Of a stretch of 64,000 nt of DNA, positions 55,403 to 64,000 are shown in pieces. Within the stretch, counting starts at the first letter, position 1; each line of letters begins with the position of its first letter. The DNA lies in the NCBI RefSeq assembly GCF_003716585.1, contig NZ_PTJO01000001.1, positions 1 through 64,000 of the forward strand, written 5' to 3'. Both the position numbers and the translations under genes were made by a program. This stretch comes from Corynebacterium alimapuense. Its GTDB lineage: Bacteria; Actinomycetota; Actinomycetes; Mycobacteriales; Mycobacteriaceae. The notes beneath the pieces are model-generated. The model had not been told where the DNA came from. It saw only the letters and a list, made by a program, of their open reading frames with translations, and made no database searches.

Positions 55403-55423
55403 CTTCGCCCACACTGGGCGAAG
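55403..55423. promoter_or_regulatory. 21-bp perfect palindrome between pqo and phoR
   Basis: CTTCGCCCA and TGGGCGAAG flank CAC. On the minus strand it is followed by AGCGAAAG, not a U-tract, so it is a poor terminator and could be an operator or a leader hairpin for phoRS. Confidence 0.45.
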
Positions 55424-55486
55424 TCTGGGAGTTTGCTGTACGAGTTATTTCTGTCGAAATTGGTCCGACTCCCAGGCTGAGAGGAA

Positions 55487-57238
55487 TCAGCTCACGATTT
55501 TCCCCGCAGCACCGATATTTCGGGCATTGGTGCGAGCGAGTTTGACCATCCTGCCAACTCCACCACCAAAGACCGTGCGGGTGGCAGCGCGAGAGAATCC
55601 AATGAGCATCTCCCACGTGATATTCGGCGGGATCGACAGGGCATCAGGATCGGTGACCACATCGATCAGTACCGGGCCTGGGTAAGCCAACGCAGCTGCA
55701 AGGTCCTCTCGCAGCCGGGCAGGATCTTCAATCCGGATGGAATGGATTCCCATGCCTTCGGCAATGGCAGCGAAGTTCACCTGATCGTGGTCTGTGCCGA
55801 ATTCAGGCATACCTTCGACCAGCATCTCCAGCTTGACCATTCCCAGCGATGAATTATTAAAGACCACCATCTTCAGCGGCAGTTGATGAAGCTTGACGGT
55901 CAGCAGCTCACCAAGGAGCATGCCTAGGCCGCCATCTCCGTTGAAGGAGATGACCTGTCGGGAGCGATCGACAAACTGAGCTCCGATGGCGTGCGGGAGC
56001 GCATTTGCCATGGTGCCGTGGCGGAAGGATCCAATTTCTCGACGCTGACCATTGGGAGTCAGATACCTTGCTGCCCACACGTTGCACATGCCGGTATCCA
56101 CAGTGAAAATCGCATCATCTGCGGCGAGCTCATCTACTAACGAGGCCACATACTCAGGGTGGATAGGACGGTGGTTTCCTACATCCTTGGTATAGGCATC
56201 GACTGCGCCTTCCAACACACGGGCATGCTTGCGCAGCTGCTTATCCAGGAAGGATCGGTCAGTCTTGTCCTCGAGATGAGGCAAGATATTGTCGATGACC
56301 GCGCCCACGTCACCGACGACTGGGTAACTGATCGTGGTTCGGCGACCGATATGCGAGCCATCGATATCAACCTGGGCAACATTGCCGGCAGGCAAGTACT
56401 CGGTGTACGGAAAGTCGGTACCCAGCAGGATAAGTAGGTCTGCTTCGTTGATCGCATCATGGCAGGCGCCGTAGCCGAGCAAACCAGACATTCCTACATC
56501 AAAGGGGTTGTCATATTGAATGTCCATCTTGCCGCCAAAAGCATGGCCGACTGGCGCGTTGATCTTTGCTGCCAGCGCCAAAACTTGGCTGCGTGACTGT
56601 GCGGCACCGGCGCCGCAGAAAAGCGTGACGGTCTCAGCTTCATTGATGGCTGCGACCAAGGAGGCGGCCTCAACAGGGTCGGGATAGACCACTGGACGAC
56701 CGGTAGCAATGACCGAGTCAACAAACATGCTCTCACCGGCTTCTTCCTTGGCGATATCCCCTGGGATCACCAGGACGGAGACGCCCTTGCCCGCCACGGT
56801 GGACTGGATGGCGTGGTGCAGCACTCGGCCACCTTGGTCTACCGAGTTGACCATCTCGCAGTAGCCGGAACACTCGCGGAAGATCGTCTCCGGATGAGTC
56901 TCCTGAAAAAAGGTAGAACCGATCTGCAAGCTAGGAATATGTGAAGCGAGGGCCAATACCTTGGCACCGTTTCGGTGGGAGTCGTAGAGCCCTTGGATCA
57001 GGTGGGTATTGCCTGGTCCACAAGAAGCCGCGCACACGGCTAGCTTTCCGGTGATCTCAGATTCAGCACCAGCCGCGAAGGCAGCAGCCTCTTCATTGCG
57101 GACATGAACCCACTCGATCTTCGAGTCACGGATCGCATCAACGATGGGATTAAGACTGTCACCTACTACTCCATAGATACGCTCTACTCCCTGCCGCTCT
57201 AGAGTTTCGATCAATTGCTGCGCATAAGTGTGTGCCAT
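55487..57238 (-). CDS. pqo: Pyruvate:quinone oxidoreductase (pyruvate dehydrogenase, quinone)
   Basis: A peripheral membrane TPP/FAD enzyme that decarboxylates pyruvate to acetate and reduces menaquinone. The 583-aa length matches PoxB/Pqo. TPP site: GDGGLGMLLGELLTVKLHQLPLKMVVFNN, the GDG...NN motif; conserved Glu in the N-terminal VRNEEAAAFAAGAE. The C-terminal tail (GFSRAATRTVFGGGVGRMVKLARTNARN) corresponds to the amphipathic, lipid-binding region. MAHTYAQQ chosen; a frame 26 codons longer crosses the MFS promoter. Adjacent to phoRS and an MFS-TetR pair, as in C. glutamicum. Confidence 0.95.
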   Translation of the reverse strand: MAHTYAQQLIETLERQGVERIYGVVGDSLNPIVDAIRDSKIEWVHVRNEEAAAFAAGAESEITGKLAVCAASCGPGNTHLIQGLYDSHRNGAKVLALASHIPSLQIGSTFFQETHPETIFRECSGYCEMVNSVDQGGRVLHHAIQSTVAGKGVSVLVIPGDIAKEEAGESMFVDSVIATGRPVVYPDPVEAASLVAAINEAETVTLFCGAGAAQSRSQVLALAAKINAPVGHAFGGKMDIQYDNPFDVGMSGLLGYGACHDAINEADLLILLGTDFPYTEYLPAGNVAQVDIDGSHIGRRTTISYPVVGDVGAVIDNILPHLEDKTDRSFLDKQLRKHARVLEGAVDAYTKDVGNHRPIHPEYVASLVDELAADDAIFTVDTGMCNVWAARYLTPNGQRREIGSFRHGTMANALPHAIGAQFVDRSRQVISFNGDGGLGMLLGELLTVKLHQLPLKMVVFNNSSLGMVKLEMLVEGMPEFGTDHDQVNFAAIAEGMGIHSIRIEDPARLREDLAAALAYPGPVLIDVVTDPDALSIPPNITWEMLIGFSRAATRTVFGGGVGRMVKLARTNARNIGAAGKIVS

Positions 57239-57275
57239 GGGGCCACAGTACTCACGAATGCTCGTCAATAATTGA

Positions 57276-57301
57276 AACTGTAACGTACGGTCGGTACAGT
57301 T
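57276..57301. promoter_or_regulatory. TetR-type operator before the MFS gene
   Basis: AACTGTA and TACAGTT flank a 12-bp centre in a 26-bp imperfect palindrome that contains TACGGTCGGTAC. It lies 7 bp before the MFS GTG and 38 bp before pqo on the other strand, so one repressor could affect both. Confidence 0.6.
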
Positions 57302-57308
57302 TGCCAAC

Positions 57309-58694
57309 GTGAGCAATTACAGTTCCACCCCCCTGCAGCGCTGGTCATTCTTAGGTGTCATCTCTCTCGGACTCCTCATGGTCGGAGTAGATAACTCAAT
57401 CCTCTACACCACATTGCCGGCACTGCAATCGCAGCTAGGCGCGACATCCACCCAGAGCTTGTGGATCATCAACGCCTACCCGCTGGTCCTAGCCGGACTG
57501 CTCCTTGGTACCGGCACCCTCGGCGACCGGATCGGCCATCGCCTGATGTTCATCATCGGCCTGAGCATCTTCGGCATCGCCTCCCTGACCGCGGCATTCT
57601 CCCCTAACGCCTGGATCCTCATCGGTGCCCGGGCTTTCCTTGGTTTCGGCGCAGCCGTATTGATGCCCGCCACCCTCGCATTGATTCGATTGACGTTCAC
57701 TGAGGAACGCGAACGCAACACAGCAATCGGCGTCTGGGCCTCCGTGGCAGTTCTGGGCGCCGCCGCCGGACCCGTCGTAGGTGGACTACTGCTCGAGCAT
57801 TTCTGGTGGGGCTCGGTATTCCTCATCAACGTGCCGGTTGTCGTCGTAGCACTGATCGCGACCTTCGCGATCGCCCCACCGAACCTGCCCGATCCCAATC
57901 GACACTGGGACGTCATTTCATCAATGCAAGCACTGCTCACGCTCACTGGACTGGTCATCGTCATCAAAGAAGCCGCCAACCCGGCGCGCAGCTGGTGGGT
58001 CCTTTTGCCCGCGTTTCTCGTATGCATACTTGGCGCAACGGCGTTTGCCCGTCGTCAACGCAAACTCGAAGATCCACTCTTGGCCTTCGACATCTTCCGC
58101 AACCCAGTGTTCAGTGGCGGCGTCATCGCCGCTGCAGGCGCCATGTTTGTGGTCTCTGGACTAGAGCTGATGACCACCCAGCATTTCCAGCTCAACCTCG
58201 GCTATAGCCCACTGGAAGCCGGCCTCGTGGTCGTTGCCGTAACCATAACGGCTTTCCCCTTCTCCATCCTCGGCGGTGCGATTCTGCACCGAGTCGGATT
58301 CTTCCCGCTGATCACCGGCGGCTTTCTCTCAATTACTGCAGGTGTCAGCCTGGCCGCTTGGTTTAGCACTCAAGAGTTCCTACCCGGCTTTATCGTCGGA
58401 TTGCTACTGGTAGGAGCTGGTGCTGGATCCATTATGTCCGTGTCATCCACCGCGATCATCGGCTCAGCTCCCCTACGACGCGCTGGCATGGCCTCTGGTG
58501 TGGAAGCGGTCTCCTATGAGTTTGGCACGCTGTTGTCCGTAGCGATCCTAGGCAGCCTGCTGCCCTTATTGTCCGCAGATGTTGACCGTGCCTATACGAC
58601 TATCCTGGTGATCATCGCGGTGTCGGCTGCGGCCTTTGCTGCCGTCACCTCCCATAGTTTCCGCGGCAACCCCAAGGGGGCAACACATGCGTAG
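57309..58694 (+). CDS. MFS drug-type exporter (DHA2-like)
   Basis: The 461-aa protein has 12-14 likely membrane segments. WSFLGVISLGLLMVGVDNSILYTTLPAL is the conserved TM1 of the DHA2 group, followed by the MFS loop GDRIGHRLMFIIG and motif C (VLGAAAGPVVGGLL). It would export drugs or related compounds using the proton gradient. The start is GTG with no ribosome site and the operator right before it, so a leaderless message is likely. The TetR gene overlaps its stop. Confidence 0.88.
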   Translation: MSNYSSTPLQRWSFLGVISLGLLMVGVDNSILYTTLPALQSQLGATSTQSLWIINAYPLVLAGLLLGTGTLGDRIGHRLMFIIGLSIFGIASLTAAFSPNAWILIGARAFLGFGAAVLMPATLALIRLTFTEERERNTAIGVWASVAVLGAAAGPVVGGLLLEHFWWGSVFLINVPVVVVALIATFAIAPPNLPDPNRHWDVISSMQALLTLTGLVIVIKEAANPARSWWVLLPAFLVCILGATAFARRQRKLEDPLLAFDIFRNPVFSGGVIAAAGAMFVVSGLELMTTQHFQLNLGYSPLEAGLVVVAVTITAFPFSILGGAILHRVGFFPLITGGFLSITAGVSLAAWFSTQEFLPGFIVGLLLVGAGAGSIMSVSSTAIIGSAPLRRAGMASGVEAVSYEFGTLLSVAILGSLLPLLSADVDRAYTTILVIIAVSAAAFAAVTSHSFRGNPKGATHA

Positions 58695-59226
58695 CAGCCG
58701 GCGCACCCTCATTCTCGAGGCTGCCATTTCCATCATCGAGGCCAACGGAGTCAATGCTTTAAGCTTTGAGTCGCTCGCCGAGGCCGCGGAGCTATCTAAA
58801 TCTGGCATCATTTACCATTTCCCCTCCCGCCAGGAGCTACTAGTAGGAATCAACCAGCACTTTATCGATCTATGGGAAGCGGAGCTGGTAGAGCTCGCTG
58901 GCGGCCCAGCACACGAGCTCACTCCCCAGCAGCGATTACGAGCTATGGCCCTGAGCATGGGCAGTAATGCTGAACGCGCCGAGCTGCTTATGTGCGTGGA
59001 ATCTCAAGGAAATTCCCAACTGAGCGAAATGTGGACCCGCATCGATAACGAATGGATGCCGGACCCAGATACTGCCTGCGACTCAGAGCTGGCTACTGCG
59101 TCCTACCTCGTTCAGTTGATGTCTTATGGGCTGTGGGCACATGATCACGTCCGCAATTCACATCTGCGACCGGAAGTTCGTGCCCAATTAGTGGAAGCCG
59201 TCTTAAAACAGATACCCAGCAGCTAG
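58687..59226 (+). CDS. TetR-family repressor of the MFS exporter
   Basis: The 179-aa protein has the TetR winged N-terminal HTH (TLILEAAISIIEANGVNALSFESLAEAAELSKSGIIYHFPSRQELLVGI) and a short helical ligand domain. The ATG overlaps the MFS stop (ATGCGTAG), with AAGGGGG as ribosome site. The natural target is the palindrome at 57276-57301 (inference). Inducer unknown. Confidence 0.9.
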   Translation: MRSSRRTLILEAAISIIEANGVNALSFESLAEAAELSKSGIIYHFPSRQELLVGINQHFIDLWEAELVELAGGPAHELTPQQRLRAMALSMGSNAERAELLMCVESQGNSQLSEMWTRIDNEWMPDPDTACDSELATASYLVQLMSYGLWAHDHVRNSHLRPEVRAQLVEAVLKQIPSS

Positions 59227-59239
59227 GCGCGCCAGGCTT

Positions 59240-59245
59240 TAGAAT
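59240..59245 (+). promoter_or_regulatory. -10 box of the UMF1 gene, probably leaderless
   Basis: TAGAAT ends 7 nt before the ATG. No ribosome site fits in the gap, so the message may begin at the start codon. Confidence 0.45.
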
Positions 59246-59252
59246 CCCGAGC

Positions 59253-60551
59253 ATGACTGACGTTCGCCGTACGGATCGCTGGACGATCGCCGCTTGGGGC
59301 CTGTGGGACTGGGGATCCGCGGCATTCAACGCCGTACTCATTACCTTCATTTTCTCCGTTTACCTGACTGGGCCAGTCGGAGATAATATCGACGGTCCCT
59401 TCACCCCAGCCCAATACTATGGCTTCGCCATCGGCCTAGCTGGCGTTGCGATTGCCGCGATCACCCCAATCATGGGACAGCGTGCCGACGTCCGCGGTAC
59501 CCGACGCCGCTCGGTCGGCCTGTGGACGTTTGTCACCGTCGCACTGATGGCCGCCCTGTTTTTCATCCGCGATGACGGGGCCATCTACTTCTGGGTGGGC
59601 ATCGCCATCATGGCCGTAGCCTCGGTGACTTTCCAATTCGCCGAAGTCAACTACTTCGCTCAGCTTCGCCAGATCTCCACCCCAGAAACAGTCGGCCGAG
59701 TCTCAGGATTTGGCTGGTCAATGGGCTATTTTGGCGGCATCGTCTTGCTGCTTTTATGTTTCCTCGGATTTGTTTCTGGTGAAGGAGACACTCTTGGCCT
59801 CCTCGGACTCCCCGCCGAGGGCGGACTCAACATCCGGCTAGTCGCGGTATTCGCCGCCGTGTGGTTTGGGGCATTTGCCTTGCCGCTACTGTTGCGGATT
59901 CCAGAAATTGCTCCTAGCGGGGAAAAGCAAACCGGCATAGTCGATTCCTATCGCCGACTATTTTCTGATGTTGCACTGCTCTGGCGCACTGATCGCAACG
60001 CGGTATTTTTCCTCCTATCCTCAGCAATCTTCCGAGACGGACTCTCTGGAGTCTTTGCCTTTGGCGCGATTATCGCGGTGAGCGTCTACGGGCTATCTCC
60101 CAGCGATGTCCTCTTGTTCGGCGTCGCAGCAAATGTCGCAGCCGCCTTGGGTTCAGTGGCCGGCGGCTTCTTAGACGATCGAATCGGCCCGAAGTTAGTC
60201 ATCATGATCTCGCTGGCATTAATGATCGCCACGTCCATGTCACTGCTGTTTATCGACGGCCCCCAAGGTTTCTGGTTCTTTGGACTCGTCCTGTGCATGT
60301 TCGTCGGCCCAGCCCAGTCGGCTGCCAGGTCATTCCTGACCCGGGTAAGCCCCCCAGGCAGGGACGGCCAGATGTTTGGTCTCTACGCCACCACAGGCCG
60401 CGCGGTGTCTTGGCTCTCGCCGATCATGTTCAGCCTTTTTGTCACCATCGGCGGCGGTGGTGACCGAACCGGAATCCTCGGGATCGCACTGGTCCTATTG
60501 GTCGGCGCATTGCTATTGCTGCCGGTCAAGGACCCTTCTCGGAGCAAGTAA
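59253..60551 (+). CDS. UMF1-family MFS permease (Atg22-like)
   Basis: The 432-aa protein has 12 likely membrane segments and the family N-terminus WTIAAWGLWDWGSAAFNAVLITFIFSVYL (the conserved DWGxxxF). It also has FNAEV-like FAEVNYFAQLRQISTPETVGRVSGFGWSMGYFGGI. UMF1/Atg22 proteins are linked to amino-acid release from vacuoles in yeast; bacterial roles are unclear. It has its own -10 box and ends before tRNA-Thr. Confidence 0.87.
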   Translation: MTDVRRTDRWTIAAWGLWDWGSAAFNAVLITFIFSVYLTGPVGDNIDGPFTPAQYYGFAIGLAGVAIAAITPIMGQRADVRGTRRRSVGLWTFVTVALMAALFFIRDDGAIYFWVGIAIMAVASVTFQFAEVNYFAQLRQISTPETVGRVSGFGWSMGYFGGIVLLLLCFLGFVSGEGDTLGLLGLPAEGGLNIRLVAVFAAVWFGAFALPLLLRIPEIAPSGEKQTGIVDSYRRLFSDVALLWRTDRNAVFFLLSSAIFRDGLSGVFAFGAIIAVSVYGLSPSDVLLFGVAANVAAALGSVAGGFLDDRIGPKLVIMISLALMIATSMSLLFIDGPQGFWFFGLVLCMFVGPAQSAARSFLTRVSPPGRDGQMFGLYATTGRAVSWLSPIMFSLFVTIGGGGDRTGILGIALVLLVGALLLLPVKDPSRSK

Positions 60552-60573
60552 CACTCCGAGGATGTAGAAACAG

Positions 60574-60646
60574 AGCTAGAGACGAGACTTGAACTCGCAA
60601 CCTACGGTTTACAAGACCGTTGCGCTACCAATTGCGCCACTCCAGC
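60574..60646 (-). tRNA. tRNA-Thr (TGT)
   Basis: The 73-nt cloverleaf on the minus strand has acceptor GCTGGAG/CTCTAGC with one G-T pair and discriminator T, a D-arm GCGC-AATTGGTA-GCGC, anticodon TGT and T-loop TTCAAGT. CCA is not encoded. It stands alone between the UMF1 and thrE genes. Confidence 0.96.
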
Positions 60647-60785
60647 ATTCGCGATAAACAATCGCTGGTGTGATGATACCCGAGAACCATGGGTTGTCGG
60701 AAACTGCTCACATTGATAGGCATTAACACTGCTTAACGGCTATTGTGAGCGTTCATCAACCCCCAGTGATCGAGGAGCGCCTGAC

Positions 60786-62270
60786 GTGCCCACGATGTTT
60801 GACAAGCTCGGTAGTTTCTTCGCCGGGTCGGGCCGTATTGCGACGATCGATGCCGCCAAGGCTGCCCCGCCGCCTTCACCCCTGGCCCCGATTGACCTCA
60901 CCCAATATTCCCAGGTCGCCGCTGTTATGGACTTGGCGGCTCGGATCGGGGACATCCTACTGTCCTCCGGAACCTCAAACTCCGATACCAAGGCCCAGAT
61001 CCATGCGGTGAACTCGGCTTATGGCCTCCACTACTGCCATGTAGACATCACGATGAACACCATCACGATCTTCGCTCACATGGGAGAAAATCGGAAGACT
61101 CCGGTCAGTGTGTTCCGCGTGGTGCGCTCGATGACAACGGATTTTTCCAAGCTCTCCGAAGTCGACCGCCTCATCCGCTCAATTCAGGCTGGCGCGACTC
61201 CGCCTGAAACTGCGGAGAAAATCCTCGATGAGCTAGCTACCAAACCTGCTCAATATGGCACCCTCACCGCGATCGGCGGCTGGGGGCTCATGGGCGGATC
61301 CATTTCAGTCATGCTCGGTGGTGGCTGGTTAGTTGCTATTACTGCCTTTTTTACCTCGATTCTGATCATGTCGATGAATACATGGTTGTCTCGGAAACAG
61401 CTACCGGTGTTCTTCCAGAATGTCTTCGGCGGAGTCGTTGCCACGGTGCCGGCAGCCTTGATCTATTCCGTAGCGGCAGACTTTGGTATCCGAGTTTCCC
61501 CCTCCCAGACCATTGCTTCCGGCATTATTGTCCTGCTCGCGGGTCTGACTTTGGTGCAGTCCCTGCAAGATGGAATCACCAATGCCCCAGTAACCGCCTC
61601 AGCCCGATTCTTTGAGACGATGCTGTTTACGGGCGCTATCGTCGCCGGAGTTGGTATTGGCATTCAGATCAGCTCGCTGTTAGGGATTTCCCTGCCGCTG
61701 TTAGAGACTGGCACGTTGCCAAACTTTGCTTCATCAACAGTTCGGGTATTTAGCGGTGCGACTGCCACGGTTGGATTCGCTATCGCCAGCTACGCCGAGT
61801 GGTCCTCAGTGGTGATTGCTTGGCTCACGGCGGTAGCCGGATCAGTGTTCTACTATTTCATTCTCCTGCCGGCAGGTTCAGGCACTGTTATCGCAGCATC
61901 CGTGGCCGCCGTGGTTATCGGCTTGGCTGGTGGCCTACTTGCTCGTCGGTTCCTGATCCCGCCGCTGATTACTGCTATCGCTGGCATTACCCCATTTTTG
62001 CCCGGTCTATCGGTCTATCAAGGTATGTACGCTGCCATGCATGAACAGATGCTCACTGGTTTTACCAATATTGCTACTGCTCTAGCCGTCGCCTGTGGAC
62101 TAGCTGCCGGTGTGGTCTTGGGCGAATGGGTAGCCCGCAGGCTTCGCCGTCCGCCAATCTTGAACCCTTACCGGTACTTCCGAGTCGCTGGGCGGCAGAC
62201 CTTCCAGCAGATAGCCTTGCACCAGAAGCAGCACTCAAAGAGGCGGGTGCGGAAAGCGCCACCCAAGTAG
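60786..62270 (+). CDS. thrE: Threonine/serine exporter ThrE
   Basis: ThrE exports L-threonine and L-serine using the membrane potential and was first found in C. glutamicum. The 494-aa protein has a cytoplasmic N-terminal domain (about residues 40-160, VMDLAARIGDILLSSGTSNSDTKAQIHAVNSAYGLHYCHVDIT) and about ten membrane segments in two halves. GTG start after GAGGAG; an ATG three codons on is an alternative. The C-terminus is basic (KQHSKRRVRKAPPK). It is followed by the H1-tailed gene and otsA, the same order as I recall from C. glutamicum. Confidence 0.94.
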   Translation: MPTMFDKLGSFFAGSGRIATIDAAKAAPPPSPLAPIDLTQYSQVAAVMDLAARIGDILLSSGTSNSDTKAQIHAVNSAYGLHYCHVDITMNTITIFAHMGENRKTPVSVFRVVRSMTTDFSKLSEVDRLIRSIQAGATPPETAEKILDELATKPAQYGTLTAIGGWGLMGGSISVMLGGGWLVAITAFFTSILIMSMNTWLSRKQLPVFFQNVFGGVVATVPAALIYSVAADFGIRVSPSQTIASGIIVLLAGLTLVQSLQDGITNAPVTASARFFETMLFTGAIVAGVGIGIQISSLLGISLPLLETGTLPNFASSTVRVFSGATATVGFAIASYAEWSSVVIAWLTAVAGSVFYYFILLPAGSGTVIAASVAAVVIGLAGGLLARRFLIPPLITAIAGITPFLPGLSVYQGMYAAMHEQMLTGFTNIATALAVACGLAAGVVLGEWVARRLRRPPILNPYRYFRVAGRQTFQQIALHQKQHSKRRVRKAPPK

Positions 62271-62357
62271 CGTAGAATAATTGATCTACTGTCCCCTGAC
62301 CTGGATATTCCGCAGGGAACCGCACCGCCATCACCCCGACCGCCACCAGGAGGATCC

Positions 62358-62687
62358 ATGCCGCCCAAGGTCACTGACTCCCGCCCGACTCCCGAAGCTC
62401 TGCATGCTGTGGAGGAAAAGACCGCTCACGCGGCAAGTCGTATCGTTGCCACCTACGCCAACGACTTCCTCGACGGTGTCACGCTGATGTGCATGCTCGG
62501 TGTTGAACCAGAAGGGCTGGTGTACCGAAAGGTCGCAGCCGAGTTCGAAGAAGCAGACCCCAAGCCTGCCAAGCGCGCCCGCAAGGCCGCCAAGAAAACC
62601 ACAAAAAAGGCCACTAAGAAGACTGCCAAAAAGGCAACCAAGAAGACCACGAAGAAAACCACTAAGAAGACTGCCAAGAAGGCCTGA
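62358..62687 (+). CDS. Small protein with histone H1-like Lys/Ala/Thr tail
   Basis: No characterised family is recognised. The 109-aa protein has a structured-looking N-terminal part (residues 10-66, EALHAVEEKTAHAASRIVATYANDFLDGVTLMCMLGVE) and a tail from residue 70 made of eight four-residue units [AT][AT]KK ending in Ala. Such tails resemble eukaryotic H1 and bacterial H1-like DNA-binding proteins (HU/MDP1-type tails), so nucleic-acid or polyphosphate binding is a fair guess, but it is not shown. Ribosome site AGGAGG stands before the ATG. It lies 9 bp before otsA. Confidence 0.75.
   Translation: MPPKVTDSRPTPEALHAVEEKTAHAASRIVATYANDFLDGVTLMCMLGVEPEGLVYRKVAAEFEEADPKPAKRARKAAKKTTKKATKKTAKKATKKTTKKTTKKTAKKA
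62586..62681 (+). repeat. Coding 12-nt degenerate tandem repeat (Lys-Lys units)
   Basis: Eight units encode [Ala/Thr][Ala/Thr]-Lys-Lys without interruption. Codons vary (AAG and AAA, GCC, ACC, ACT, ACA), so selection acts on the protein rather than recent DNA slippage alone. Confidence 0.8.
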
Positions 62688-62696
62688 CCCAGGCTC

Positions 62697-64000
62697 ATGA
62701 ACGGTGATAACAGCTTCGTGGTGGTGGCCAACCGCCTGCCCGTGGATCTGCAGACCACCCCAGAAGGCACTCGGACCTGGCAGCCCAGTCCCGGCGGCTT
62801 AGTCGCTGCACTTTCCCCAGTCTTAGAGCAACATCAAGGGTGCTGGGTGGGTTGGCCAGGCATCTCTGATGAAGCACCGGAGCCTTTTCGCACGGATGAC
62901 GGAGTGCTATTGCACCCCGTCCGGCTCACCGCCGCTGATTTCGAGAGCTTCTACGAAGGTTTTTCGAATGCCACCTTGTGGCCGCTCTATCATGACCTCA
63001 TCGTCCCGCCTGCTTACCAACGCCAATGGTGGAGCGCTTATCGGGACGTCAATCTACGTTTCGCAACCGAAGTTGCCACCGTGGCGGCGGAGGGTGCGAC
63101 CGTGTGGGTACAGGACTATCAACTCCAGCTGCTGCCGGGGATTCTCCGCCAGCTCCGACCTGACCTACGCATCGGCTTCTTTTTGCATATTCCCTTCCCT
63201 GGGGCGGATCTATTCCGCCAGCTACCGTGGCGCGAGGAGATCATCCGTGGCTTACTAGGGGCAGACCTGATCGGTTTTCACCTCGAATCAGGTGCTGTAA
63301 ATTTCCTCGAATTGGCCCGCCAGACGGAAGGTCTGGAGGTAACCGGAACCCCCACTGTGCGAAGCGTCAATGCTCAAGTTCATACTCACGATGGTCGTAG
63401 TGTCGGGGTCGGGGCTTTTCCCATCTCCATCGATCCGGTTTCGCTAGGAACGAGCGCACCGGGGGGCGTCGATAAGCTCCGTTCACGGCTGGGAGAGCCG
63501 ACCACAGTGATCTTGGGAGTCGATCGACTCGACTACACCAAGGGCATTCTCCAGCGTCTCCTTGCCTTCGAGGAATTGCTGGAATCGGCTGCGCTGGATC
63601 CGGCAGAGGTAGTGCTGCTCCAGGTGGCTACGCCTTCTCGCGAGCGGATCGAGCAGTACCGACAGGCACGCTCTCAGGTGGAAGAGGCTGTTGGCCGGAT
63701 CAACGGACGGTTTGGGCGGATGGGACAACCCGTGGTGCATTACCTGCATCAATCTCTGCCCAAAGACCAGCTGCGTACCTACTATGAAGCTGCCGATGTC
63801 ATGCTGGTGACCCCGTTCAAGGATGGGATGAACCTAGTGGCAAAAGAGTACGTTGCCTGCCATGAGGACGGATCCGGTGCACTCGTGCTCTCTGAGTTCG
63901 CGGGTGCGGCCGTCGAATTGGAACAGGCAAACCTGTGCAATCCATTCGATATCGAGTCCATCAAAAGAGCGATCGCTACCGCCGTTCACGGACTAGCTAA
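62697..64000 (+). CDS. otsA: Trehalose-6-phosphate synthase OtsA (5' part)
   Basis: OtsA joins a glucose from UDP- or GDP-glucose to glucose-6-phosphate, giving trehalose-6-phosphate; trehalose is needed for mycolate transfer in this group. The frame starts [15 protein letters not shown] and is open to the window end, giving 434 codons, so the 3' end is missing. GT20 motifs: [64 protein letters not shown], and [18 protein letters not shown]. The first ATG follows the H1-tailed gene by 9 bp. Confidence 0.95.
   Translation, partial: MNGDNSFVVVANRLPVDLQTTPEGTRTWQPSPGGLVAALSPVLEQHQGCWVGWPGISDEAPEPFRTDDGVLLHPVRLTAADFESFYEGFSNATLWPLYHDLIVPPAYQRQWWSAYRDVNLRFATEVATVAAEGATVWVQDYQLQLLPGILRQLRPDLRIGFFLHIPFPGADLFRQLPWREEIIRGLLGADLIGFHLESGAVNFLELARQTEGLEVTGTPTVRSVNAQVHTHDGRSVGVGAFPISIDPVSLGTSAPGGVDKLRSRLGEPTTVILGVDRLDYTKGILQRLLAFEELLESAALDPAEVVLLQVATPSRERIEQYRQARSQVEEAVGRINGRFGRMGQPVVHYLHQSLPKDQLRTYYEAADVMLVTPFKDGMNLVAKEYVACHEDGSGALVLSEFAGAAVELEQANLCNPFDIESIKRAIATAVHGLA

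Overview
The window is a stretch of actinobacterial chromosome and almost certainly comes from a Corynebacterium. Evidence for this: a mycothiol synthase, a RamA-type LuxR regulator next to cysK-cysE, a DUF3073 protein, an LmeA-like protein, a MurA with Asp in place of the usual active-site Cys, and a gene order matching what I remember of C. glutamicum (ramA-cysK-cysE; CoA-transferase-dus-phoU-pst; purine genes; phoRS-pqo; thrE-otsA). Coding density is high, the GC content looks moderate, and I see no IS element, integrase, phage gene, CRISPR array or rRNA.

Layout. 1-5.2 kb: murA, ramA, cysK, cysE, a GNAT protein, and a tRNA cluster (Phe, Asp, Asp, Glu). 5.3-8.3 kb: a CsoR-family repressor, a DCC thiol protein with a DUF2254 membrane protein, a divergent peroxiredoxin, and tRNA-Lys. 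8.5-16.2 kb: cydABDC (cytochrome bd and its ABC exporter), then a convergent sulfide:quinone-oxidoreductase-like gene with a 65-aa partner. 16.2-24.4 kb: CoA-transferase, tRNA-dihydrouridine synthase, phoU, and pstSCAB. 24.4-29.4 kb: mshD, an LmeA-like protein, a nitrobindin-like protein, a class IV aminotransferase, ygfZ and DUF3073. 29.5-46.8 kb: a long, mostly minus-strand purine region (purM, purF, purL, purQ, purS, purC, purB, purD) with interspersed SCP-like, thioesterase, LysE/Lrp, TrhA, deacetylase, oligopeptidase and aminotransferase genes. 46.8-53 kb: a large FAD/Fe-S D-2-hydroxyacid dehydrogenase with a divergent GntR regulator, then HIT, hydrolase and ferredoxin genes and a DUF222-HNH protein. 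53-64 kb: the phoS-phoR two-component pair, pqo, an MFS-TetR pair, a UMF1 transporter, tRNA-Thr, thrE, a histone-H1-tailed small protein, and the 5' part of otsA.

How the parts fit. Several enzymes feed or drain the menaquinone pool (cytochrome bd, SQR-like protein, pyruvate:quinone oxidoreductase, D-2-hydroxyacid dehydrogenase). The phosphate regulators (phoRS, phoU) and their expected target pstSCAB lie in one window, and GTTAAC repeats upstream of pstS are candidate PhoR boxes. The purine genes cover most steps from PRPP to IMP.

The most interesting non-routine signal is a pair of similar palindromes, ATACCC-N4-GGGTAT-like, one in front of the peroxiredoxin gene and one inside a 32-bp palindrome in front of the SQR-like gene. 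They look like CsoR/CstR-family operators, and a CsoR-family gene lies 2 kb from the first. This suggests a small thiol/sulfur or copper-stress regulon. Other points worth checking are a tRNA-Lys gene with an 8-nt anticodon loop, well-formed GntR and TetR operators, and several genes with a -10 box 6-8 nt before the start codon, as in leaderless transcripts. I did not find a wholly new multi-gene system; most of the window is core genome.
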